Source: Myxococcaceae bacterium | GTDB taxonomy: Bacteria; Myxococcota; Myxococcia; Myxococcales; Myxococcaceae | DNA length: 46,906 nt | Direction: 5' to 3' | Assembly: GCA_019694595.1 (NCBI GenBank) | Contig: JAIBBQ010000026.1 | Location: 1 to 46,906, forward strand | Part shown: positions 41,132 through 46,906 of the stretch, one piece after another | Numbering within the stretch: position 1 is the first letter of the stretch | How the letters are laid out: every line of letters starts with the position of its first letter | Made by a program: the position numbers and the translations under genes | Notes under the pieces: model-generated | What the model saw: the letters and a program-made list of their open reading frames with translations, nothing else | Database searches by the model: none | What the model was told of the DNA's origin: nothing

Positions 41132-42427
41132 ATGGGTCCGGCGCGTTCGCTTGGTGTCCTGGTGGCGCTGGCCGCCTTGAGCGCCTGCCCGGTGGCGATC
41201 CCCCTCGACTGCCTGCCCTGCACCGAGGACCAGGACTGCGCGGCCGCCGGGCTCTTCTGCCTCGAGGGCCGCTGCGCCGGCGAGCGCGTCGTCTGCCCTC
41301 CGGCGAGCGCCGAGCCCGCGGTCGAGCCGGTGGTGCTCGCCCAGGACGACTTCGAGTCGGGCACCGTGCTCACCTCGTCGACGCCGCCGGGCAAGGCCGA
41401 CCGCATCGAGCTCAAGGAGCAGCCGTCGACCACCGCCAGCGCGACCGCCGCCGCCGCGCTGGGCGGACGCTTCGGGCTCGAGGTCGTCGACACCGATGGC
41501 TCGGGCAGCGGCTACGGCTCGAGCACCTTCGCGGTGTACGAGGTCGACCCGCTCGCCACCACCGACGCGGGCCGCGACTTCGCGGAGTTCGACCTGCGGG
41601 TGCACCTCAGGCTCAGCTCGACCACCACCACGCCGGGCATCATCCCGCTGCAGCTGCACGGCAACATCCCCGAGGCCACGGTCGCCCAGTTCGTCATCGG
41701 CGGCGAGCCGCCCACCGCCTTCGGCTCGGCCAAGGGCATGGGCGCCCAGGTCTCGTGCCCTTCCGAGGTCCCCTTCACGCTGGGGCAGTGGCACACGCTG
41801 CACTACCGCCTCACCGGCCTGGGCGGCCAGGGCAACGCCAGCTTCTTCCTCGACGGGGTGAAGACCTGCTCGCTGCCGATGGACTTCGCCGGCGTGCAGG
41901 TGGAACGGCTCCTGGTGGGCACGCCCGCGGTGGTGCTGCCCTGGCGCGGCACGGTGCACGTCGACGACCTCGCGCTCACCGCCCACGCACCGCCGCCGGG
42001 CGCGCTGCGGCTCCTGGGCCCTGCAGCCCCCACCGCGGGCGCATGCGTGCCGCTGCGGCTGGAAGCAGTCGACGTGCTCGACGCCGGCCTCACCCGGCGC
42101 CCGGTGGTGCGCACCACGCCCACCGCGCTCGACGCAGGCGTCGCGGCCCAGATCTTCCCCGGGCGCGACTGTTCCGGCACGCCGGGCGCCCCGGTGCTCG
42201 ATGCGGGCACCTCGAGCGTGGACTTCGCGGTGCGGCTGCCGACGCAGGGGCCGGTGCACCTCTCGGCGGTGGACCTGACCGGAGACCTCGACCCCGCGGC
42301 GCTGGAATTCCAGGTGGGCGCGCCTCGGAGCGCTCAGGGCTGCGCCTCGACGGGCCTCAGCGCAGCGGCGCTGCTCGCCGTGCTCGTCGCGCGCGCGCCG
42401 CGGCGACGAAGGCCACCATCGCGCTGA
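41132..42427 (+). CDS. Secreted lipoprotein with concanavalin-like domain and single-Cys MYXO-CTERM-like tail
   Basis: 431 residues from ATG 41132; lipoprotein signal RSLGVLVALAALSAC. A Cys-rich segment follows (LDCLPCTEDQDCAAAGLFCLEGRCAG). From ~70 there is a lectin-like beta-sandwich (AQDDFESGTVLTSSTPPGKA... RFGLEVVDTDGSGSGYGSSTFAVYEV...FDLRVHLRLSS...FTLGQWHTLHYRLTGLGGQGNASFFLDGVKTCSL...GTVHVDDLALTA). An Ig-like region and the tail QGCASTGLSAAALLAVLVARAPRRRRPPSR end it. The DDFE(S/T)GT(V/L)LTS opening is shared with the convergent gene at 42357-43823, so these are paralogs. The last 71 bp overlap that gene antisense. Confidence 0.68.
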   Translation: MGPARSLGVLVALAALSACPVAIPLDCLPCTEDQDCAAAGLFCLEGRCAGERVVCPPASAEPAVEPVVLAQDDFESGTVLTSSTPPGKADRIELKEQPSTTASATAAAALGGRFGLEVVDTDGSGSGYGSSTFAVYEVDPLATTDAGRDFAEFDLRVHLRLSSTTTTPGIIPLQLHGNIPEATVAQFVIGGEPPTAFGSAKGMGAQVSCPSEVPFTLGQWHTLHYRLTGLGGQGNASFFLDGVKTCSLPMDFAGVQVERLLVGTPAVVLPWRGTVHVDDLALTAHAPPPGALRLLGPAAPTAGACVPLRLEAVDVLDAGLTRRPVVRTTPTALDAGVAAQIFPGRDCSGTPGAPVLDAGTSSVDFAVRLPTQGPVHLSAVDLTGDLDPAALEFQVGAPRSAQGCASTGLSAAALLAVLVARAPRRRRPPSR

Positions 42428-43823
42428 GCCACCAGCTGCTCCCCGGCGCGGCGCCGTGCTCGCACTCGCAGCCGACCGCCAGCGTCCCCGGCGTGCCTGC
42501 ATCGACGTTCCCGGAGTCGACGGGGCCGCCGTCGCGCTCGCCTGCATCGCCTTGCCCCGCATCGCTCGGCCCGGCGTCGGTTCCGCCGTCGGGCGCCCCC
42601 GCATCGGCCGGGCCCGCATCGCTCGGCCCGGCATCTGGGCTGCCGCCGTCTGGCCCCGCGTCGGGCGGGCCGGCGTCGGGGCCCGGCCGCACGCCACCGT
42701 CGGGCAGCCCGCCGTCGCTGAGCGCGCAGCGCCCACCCACGCACTGCAGTGACCCGCAGGCCTGAGGGCTGCCGCAGGTGGCATCGAGCGGACGCGCCGT
42801 GAAGGTCACCTGGGTCGGCGGAGCGCTCAGCAGGTCGGCGTGGCTCACCGACACCTGGAAGGTGCCGGGGATCGGAGCGCTCACGCCGAAGGTCACCTGG
42901 CTCACGCCCGCGTCGACGCCCACCGTCGCCGTGGCGCCGGTGCAGGAAGCGCCCGCGAACGCGGTGGCCCCGCCCGCATCCACGTCGAGCGCCAGCAGGT
43001 ACGGCGCGACCGGCGCGCCTCCGGTCGAGTCGCGCAAGGCCACCGTCACCGTCGCGCACCCTTCGGCGAGCGCGCTGGTCGACGAGAGCGCGAAGGTGCT
43101 GACGTGCGGCGTCGCCGCCACCCGCACGTCGTCGTAGTCGGTGGTGCCGGTGTACCCGGACGACGTGGAGTATTCCCCCAGCGAGAGGAAGCCGACCTGA
43201 CCACCGCTGAGATCGGCCGCGGCATCCACCACCTGCACACCGTCGAGCCAGGCCCTGCGGCGTCCACTCGAAGACCCCGCGCCGAGCTGGGCGAACTCGA
43301 CGAGGTGCCAGCTCCCTGAGGTGAGCGGCTGCGACGCCGTCACGCCGCTGTAGGAGTTGGGCTGGGAGTAGCCGTCGAGGTTCCAGGTGCTGCCGTTGAG
43401 CTCGATCTCCGTGCTGCACTGCTGATTGAGGCCGCTGAAGAGGCCCAGCAGGTAGTTCGACTGACTGGTGGGGCTGGTGAGGCGCAGCCAGGTTCGCACG
43501 TAGGTGTCGCCGGTGCGGGTCGCGAGCGTCGCGACGAGGTACTCCTGGCTCGAAGACCCGCCGCCGCTGCTGGAATCGACCACCCGGGCGCCACGCAGAC
43601 CGCGGTGGGCGGCCGCGGCGCTCGAGGTCGGCGGGGAACCCGCGCCGGGGTTGGAGCGAGAACTCCAGCGACCCGCGGGCGCATCACTGGTGAGCAACGT
43701 CCCGGTCTCGAAGTCGTCGCTGAACTCGGCGACCTGGGCGAACGCGCCTCGTGCGGCGAGCACCAGCCCGAGCAGAAGCCTGGGAGCGGAGCCGCTGCGC
43801 TGGACACGAGACGACCGGAACAC
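42357..43823 (-). CDS. Secreted concanavalin/LamG-like protein with MYXO-CTERM tail
   Basis: 488 residues from GTG 43823, 10 nt after TAGCAT. Signal peptide RSGSAPRLLLGLVLAARGAFAQ. A lectin-like domain occupies ~35-240 (EFSDDFETGTLLTSDAPAGRW...RGLRGARVVDSSSGGGSSSQEYLVATL...YVRTWLRLTSP...SGSWHLVEFAQLGAGSSSGRRRAWLDGVQVVDAAADLSGGQVGFLSLGEY...DYDDVRV). An Ig-like region, a short Cys motif (CGSPQACGSLQCVGGRC), a long DAG-rich linker (~390-445) and the tail VGCECEHGAAPGSSWWLSAMVAFVAAARARRARRAAPLR follow. C-x-C plus helix plus Arg cluster is MYXO-CTERM. It may bind surface or matrix carbohydrate; this is inferred. Confidence 0.72.
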   Translation of the reverse strand: MFRSSRVQRSGSAPRLLLGLVLAARGAFAQVAEFSDDFETGTLLTSDAPAGRWSSRSNPGAGSPPTSSAAAAHRGLRGARVVDSSSGGGSSSQEYLVATLATRTGDTYVRTWLRLTSPTSQSNYLLGLFSGLNQQCSTEIELNGSTWNLDGYSQPNSYSGVTASQPLTSGSWHLVEFAQLGAGSSSGRRRAWLDGVQVVDAAADLSGGQVGFLSLGEYSTSSGYTGTTDYDDVRVAATPHVSTFALSSTSALAEGCATVTVALRDSTGGAPVAPYLLALDVDAGGATAFAGASCTGATATVGVDAGVSQVTFGVSAPIPGTFQVSVSHADLLSAPPTQVTFTARPLDATCGSPQACGSLQCVGGRCALSDGGLPDGGVRPGPDAGPPDAGPDGGSPDAGPSDAGPADAGAPDGGTDAGPSDAGQGDAGERDGGPVDSGNVDAGTPGTLAVGCECEHGAAPGSSWWLSAMVAFVAAARARRARRAAPLR

Positions 43824-43833
43824 GAGAGGCGCG

Positions 43834-43839
43834 ATGCTA
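43834..43839 (-). promoter_or_regulatory. Candidate -10 element TAGCAT
   Basis: On the minus strand TAGCAT ends 10 nt before GTG 43823, supporting this start and a near-leaderless transcript. Confidence 0.4.
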
Positions 43840-43875
43840 CGCGTTGGGGCGCGCCTGCCAAGCCGGCGACCGATG

Positions 43876-43902
43876 CCGTGCGCTCGCGGAAACACCGCAC
43901 GG
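43876..43902. repeat. Inverted repeat CCGTGCG-N13-CGCACGG
   Basis: Perfect 7-bp arms in the 192-bp divergent gap, just upstream of the plus-strand TACACT. A possible regulator site between the two divergent promoters. Confidence 0.35.
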
Positions 43903-43915
43903 GCGGCGACGCGGC

Positions 43916-43921
43916 TACACT
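43916..43921 (+). promoter_or_regulatory. Candidate -10 element TACACT for the 486-aa lipoprotein gene
   Basis: TACACT predicts a start near 43928, giving a leader of about 88 nt before ATG 44016, much longer than in other genes here. The leader begins inside an inverted repeat. Confidence 0.3.
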
Positions 43922-43922
43922 C

Positions 43923-43949
43923 GGCCACCTTTCGGTAGGTCAGGTGGCC
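43923..43949 (+). promoter_or_regulatory. 8-bp inverted repeat overlapping the predicted start of transcription
   Basis: GGCCACCT (43923-43930) and AGGTGGCC (43942-43949) are perfect arms with an 11-nt spacer, directly after the TACACT hexamer. It is either an operator or a hairpin at the 5' end of the leader. Confidence 0.4.
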
Positions 43950-44015
43950 CGTTCGAGCCCCCAGACCGCGCGCGACTCGAGCTGTGCCCCGTTGAAATCG
44001 CTGGAGCCCACGCCC

Positions 44016-45476
44016 ATGACGCTTCGCCTCGCTGGACTGCTGCTCCTTGCCGGCTGCGCGGCGGATCCTCCGCAGATCTCGTTCCAGGTGTCCCCCGCCT
44101 CGCTCCCCGAGGGCGGCGGCAAGGCGACCCTGACCTGGGACGTGACCGGCGCGGACACCGTGACGCTCGCGCCCCCGGACACCAAGGTGTCGGCCAAGGG
44201 CAGCCAGGACGTCACCGTCACCCGCACCACCGGCTACACGCTCACCGCCACCGGCCGCGGCGGGACCACGAGCGCGGCGGTCACGCTCACCGTCGCCAAC
44301 GTGCCGGTCGTCGACGTGAAGGGCCGGGTGGTCGACGACAGCGGCGCCGCGGTCGCTGGCGCCCAGGTCTCGGTGTCCGGAGGCGGCAGCGCCACCACCG
44401 ACGCCGCGGGCGCCTTCACCCTCACGGGCGTGCGCACGCCGTACCGGGTGGTGGCGGTCACGGCGGACCAGCACGGTGCCGTCGACGCCGACGGGCTCAC
44501 CCGCACCGACCCGACGCTCGTCGTTCCCGGGGTGGCGCCGGCGCGCGCGGTGCCCGGCGTCACCGGCCAGGTCACCTTCGGCGGCCCCGACAGCGGCACG
44601 GCGTACCCCGTGCCGGCGCAGGTGGTGACCCAGGCCTTCCTCACCGCCGATGTGCTGGGCACGGTGACCCTCGCGGTGGACCAGGCGGGCGCGGTGAGCG
44701 CGAGCGCGCCCATCACCTGGAAGGGGCCCGCCGACCTGCCGGCCACGCTGCGCGTCTTCCAGCGCGACTTCCGCGGCCGGCAGAGCGGCCCCATCACCGC
44801 CACCGCGCAGGTGCCGGTCACCCTCCACGACGGTGCCGCGCTCCAGGTGCAGGCCGCGCTGTCCGCGCGCGCGAGCAACGAGAAGCTGCAGGTGAACCCC
44901 ACGGCCCAGGCGCCGGCCGGCTTCGCGCTGCAGTGGCAGGCGCTCGAGGTGCAGCTCGACGGCGGCGTCTTCCTTCCGATGACCACCGACACCACCGGCA
45001 CGGCCACCGCCATCCTCTTCCAGGCCTTCTTCTCGGGAGAGCTGGTGAGCTGGACCGCGGTCGCCACCTCCGACGCCGGCGCGGAGACGCACGCGGGGCG
45101 GCGGCTGGTCGCCGACACCGACGTCTTCACCGTCGCGCTCCCGGCAGCCCCCCGGGCCACCGCGCCGGCACAGGGGGCGAGCGCCTCGTGGGCCTCGCTC
45201 GACCTCGGGCTCCAGGGCCCGAGCGACGGCGGCCAGCAGTTCGAGCTGCGCTGCCCCCAGCTGAGCCTGCGCGCCAGCGTCACCGGGGCACACTACGCGC
45301 CCGACTTGCCCTCGCTGCGCAGCCTCACCACCGCCACCGGCAGCTGCCAGTGGCAAGGCCGCACCACCGGCCGCTCGGCCGACGCGCTGGTCGACGCCGC
45401 GATGCTCCGCGTCTCGCAACGGCTCCAGCTGCCGGGCGGCACCACCGAGCCGCGCGCGCTCACCCTGACGCCCTGA
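44016..45476 (+). CDS. Lipoprotein with Ig-like and carboxypeptidase-regulatory-like domains
   Basis: 486 residues from ATG 44016, with GGAG about 10 nt upstream. Lipoprotein signal MTLRLAGLLLLAGC. Residues ~20-95 form an Ig-like fold (QISFQVSPASLPEGGGKATLTWDVTGADTVTLAPPD...GYTLTATGRGGTTSAAVTLTV). Residues ~98-170 form a CarboxypepD_reg-like unit (VDVKGRVVDDSGAAVAGAQVSVSGGGSATTDAAGAFTLTGVRTPYRVVAVTA). The remaining beta-rich region has no recognised family and contains only two Cys (FELRCPQ and GSCQWQ). Likely anchored to a membrane and involved in adhesion or the surface. It converges with the next gene, with six bases between stops. Confidence 0.7.
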   Translation: MTLRLAGLLLLAGCAADPPQISFQVSPASLPEGGGKATLTWDVTGADTVTLAPPDTKVSAKGSQDVTVTRTTGYTLTATGRGGTTSAAVTLTVANVPVVDVKGRVVDDSGAAVAGAQVSVSGGGSATTDAAGAFTLTGVRTPYRVVAVTADQHGAVDADGLTRTDPTLVVPGVAPARAVPGVTGQVTFGGPDSGTAYPVPAQVVTQAFLTADVLGTVTLAVDQAGAVSASAPITWKGPADLPATLRVFQRDFRGRQSGPITATAQVPVTLHDGAALQVQAALSARASNEKLQVNPTAQAPAGFALQWQALEVQLDGGVFLPMTTDTTGTATAILFQAFFSGELVSWTAVATSDAGAETHAGRRLVADTDVFTVALPAAPRATAPAQGASASWASLDLGLQGPSDGGQQFELRCPQLSLRASVTGAHYAPDLPSLRSLTTATGSCQWQGRTTGRSADALVDAAMLRVSQRLQLPGGTTEPRALTLTP

Positions 45477-45482
45477 GCGGCG

Positions 45483-46466
45483 TCAGAGGCCGAAGGGCGC
45501 GTCGCCGTCGGGCGCCCCCGCCTTGGCCGCCGCGGAGCGGAAGGCGGCGTTCCCCACGTCGCTGGGGTCGTACCCGTTGTAGGTCCATGCCCCCGCCGAC
45601 GGGGTGAAGCCCTTGGCGACGAAGAGGTCGCCCTCGAAGTGCCCGTAGAGATAGTGGCGCTGGCCCATCGCCGTCGCCGCGAAGCTCGACTCCGGCATCG
45701 CGCACTGGGCGCTCTGGCCGTGGGCGAGCTGCAGCGTCAAGGTCCGCGTTCCGCCGGGCGGCCCCGCCGTGGGCTGCGCCCCGTACGCGTACCCCTGTCC
45801 GGCGAGGATGTAGAAGTCGTCGGGCCGGCCAGCGTAGCTCCACGCGTCGCCCTTCTTGGTGACCGCCCCCGGCAACACCACGCCCAGCTTGTCGAAGCGC
45901 CCGAGCGCCGCGGCGAGTGCCTTGTCGGTCACCTTGACCAGCTTGTCCGCGCGCACCCGGATGGTGACGTCGGTGCCCGAGAGCGAGATGCGGCCGCTCA
46001 CGAAGTCGCTGCTCTTGCCGGGAGCGAACTCCTCCACCGCGAGCTTCGACTGGCCGGGCTGCCCGGGCTGCCACCCCTGCACCGGCCAGCCGCGCACCGT
46101 CACCACCTTGCCCGTGAAGGCCTGCACGTCGGTCCCGCCCAGCGCGTGCAGGCTGTCCTCGACGCCCGACGGGTTCACGATCTCGAACGTGCCCGCCTTC
46201 GACGTCAGCACCGGCACGCCGTTGACGAGTGCCAGGGTCCCCGTCAGCGAAGGCGGGGTCTTGGGGTCGACCGGCGCCTTGGCGGCATGCTTCACCGCGG
46301 CCGCGGCCTCGGTCTGCACCGGGCGCCGGGTGGTGGTGCGGCGGGCGCGGGGCTTGGCGGCGGGCTTGGCCTTGGCCTTCGCAGCAGGCTTGGCCTTGGT
46401 GGTCGCCGCGGCGCGGGTGCGGTGCGCGGCTGCGGTCCTCGGGGTGCGGTGAACGGTGGTCGCCAT
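45483..46466 (-). CDS. Hypothetical protein with histone-like Lys/Ala/Arg-rich N-terminus
   Basis: 327 residues from ATG 46466 (a GTG at 46478 is the alternative). Residues ~1-55 are strongly basic and low complexity (RTRAAATTKAKPAAKAKAKPAAKPRARRTTTRRP), resembling histone H1-like tails and the TopA C-terminus. The rest is a beta-rich domain (TLALVNGVPVLTSKAGTFEIVNPSGVEDSLHALGGTDVQAFTGKVVTVRGWPVQGW...) followed by a C-terminal half containing GQRHYLYGHFEGDLFVAKGFTPSAGAWTYNGYDPSDVGNAAFRSAA. No signal peptide or membrane helix. The function is unknown; DNA or polyanion binding by the tail is inferred. Confidence 0.6.
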   Translation of the reverse strand: MATTVHRTPRTAAAHRTRAAATTKAKPAAKAKAKPAAKPRARRTTTRRPVQTEAAAAVKHAAKAPVDPKTPPSLTGTLALVNGVPVLTSKAGTFEIVNPSGVEDSLHALGGTDVQAFTGKVVTVRGWPVQGWQPGQPGQSKLAVEEFAPGKSSDFVSGRISLSGTDVTIRVRADKLVKVTDKALAAALGRFDKLGVVLPGAVTKKGDAWSYAGRPDDFYILAGQGYAYGAQPTAGPPGGTRTLTLQLAHGQSAQCAMPESSFAATAMGQRHYLYGHFEGDLFVAKGFTPSAGAWTYNGYDPSDVGNAAFRSAAAKAGAPDGDAPFGL

Positions 46467-46517
46467 GGCGGGCGGCACCTTGCCCGAGCCACCGACGCAC
46501 CGGCAACCTGCCCCCGG

Positions 46518-46906
46518 TCAGCGCGTCATCGCCAGGCGACCCTTCCACCGCGCTTCGGTGAGCGGGTCGAGCCGGTTGCCCGACAGCTCGAGCCGCACGT
46601 CGCGCAAGGTGCGCGACTCGAGCAAGGCCCGCGCGCCGGGCTGCTTGAGGCCACAGCGCGACAGCGAGAGCTCCTCGAGCCCGGCGAGCTGGCGCTCCGC
46701 CGCGAGCGCCCGGGCGCCCTCGTCGCCCAGCGGGTTCTCGTCGAGCACCAGCGCCTTCGACGCGCGCGCCGCCAGCGCGCCGATGAGCGACGCCATCGCC
46801 TCCGCGCCCCGCAGGACGTTGCGCGGCAGCGACACGCCTTCCAGCGCGCGGAACCATCTCGCGCCCGAGAGCACCTCGGCGCCCACCGACGACAGCTCGT
46901 CGCCCG
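46518..46906 (-). CDS. Leucine-rich-repeat protein, C-terminal part (5' truncated by window)
   Basis: The frame is open to the right edge (…GDELSSVGAEVLSG), so only the last ~129 residues are visible. The pattern FRALEGVSLPRNVLRGAEAMASLIGALAARASKALVLDENPLGDEGARALAAERQLAGLEELSLSRCGLKQPGARALLES...DVRLELSGNRLDPL shows ribonuclease-inhibitor-type LRRs (LxxLxLxxNxLxxxGA). Such proteins in myxobacteria are common and usually of unknown binding partner. Confidence 0.7.
   Translation of the reverse strand, partial: GDELSSVGAEVLSGARWFRALEGVSLPRNVLRGAEAMASLIGALAARASKALVLDENPLGDEGARALAAERQLAGLEELSLSRCGLKQPGARALLESRTLRDVRLELSGNRLDPLTEARWKGRLAMTR

Overview
The window is very GC-rich DNA (about 70% or more by eye) from a bacterium that looks like a member of the Myxococcota. 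Several secreted proteins have Asp-Ala-Gly-rich linkers followed by a MYXO-CTERM-type tail (Cys, membrane helix, Arg cluster). Lipoproteins are numerous. There is a PEGA-domain Ser/Thr kinase next to an FHA-domain sigma-54 activator, and DUF1592 and DUF1552 genes sit side by side. I see no rRNA, tRNA, IS element, prophage or CRISPR array. The strong GC bias produces long antisense open frames over most genes; these were ignored.

Layout. 1-2564: the 3' part of a divergent SecY-like membrane protein with a DUF2007-like tail, an overlapping zinc-finger membrane protein, and two small hypothetical genes. 2613-6269: a 1218-residue flavoprotein fusing GltD/NfnL-like and PyrK/NfnS-like halves. 6390-8165: a secreted phosphodiester glycosidase. 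8169-9956: a YejM-like membrane sulfatase-family protein. 9985-12650: two overlapping genes that together make a membrane-bound spermidine-synthase-like protein. 12657-14466: a TFIIB-type zinc-ribbon protein and a NadM-like/methyltransferase fusion. 14549-17960: two convergent polytopic membrane proteins, one TMTC-like with TPRs. 18025-19862: a SAF-domain (CpaB-like) protein and a hypothetical partner.

19869-23977 is a large secreted protein gene broken by a one-base deletion. It then runs, with no stop codon, into a signal-peptide-bearing envelope protein. 24046-29058 (minus) holds prolyl aminopeptidase, topA, a NUDIX/NrtR-like protein and a DUF2007-zinc-finger protein; the last three are tightly coupled. 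29115-32645 is a two-gene envelope/lipoprotein operon. 32652-37140 has a secreted protein divergent from a DUF1592-DUF1552 operon. Both start sites carry sigma-54-like -24/-12 elements, with an inverted repeat midway between them. 37172-41098 holds a periplasmic/membrane protein, the Ser/Thr kinase and the FHA sigma-54 activator, a plausible signalling unit. 41132-45476 holds secreted or lipoproteins, including a convergent pair whose hydrophobic tails are encoded antisense to one another. The right end has a Lys/Ala-rich protein and a truncated leucine-rich-repeat gene.

Across the window many genes show a TANNNT hexamer 6-12 nt before the start codon and no Shine-Dalgarno sequence. This suggests that leaderless transcription is common here, and it was used to choose several starts. 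All functional calls come from reading motifs by eye; no database search was run.
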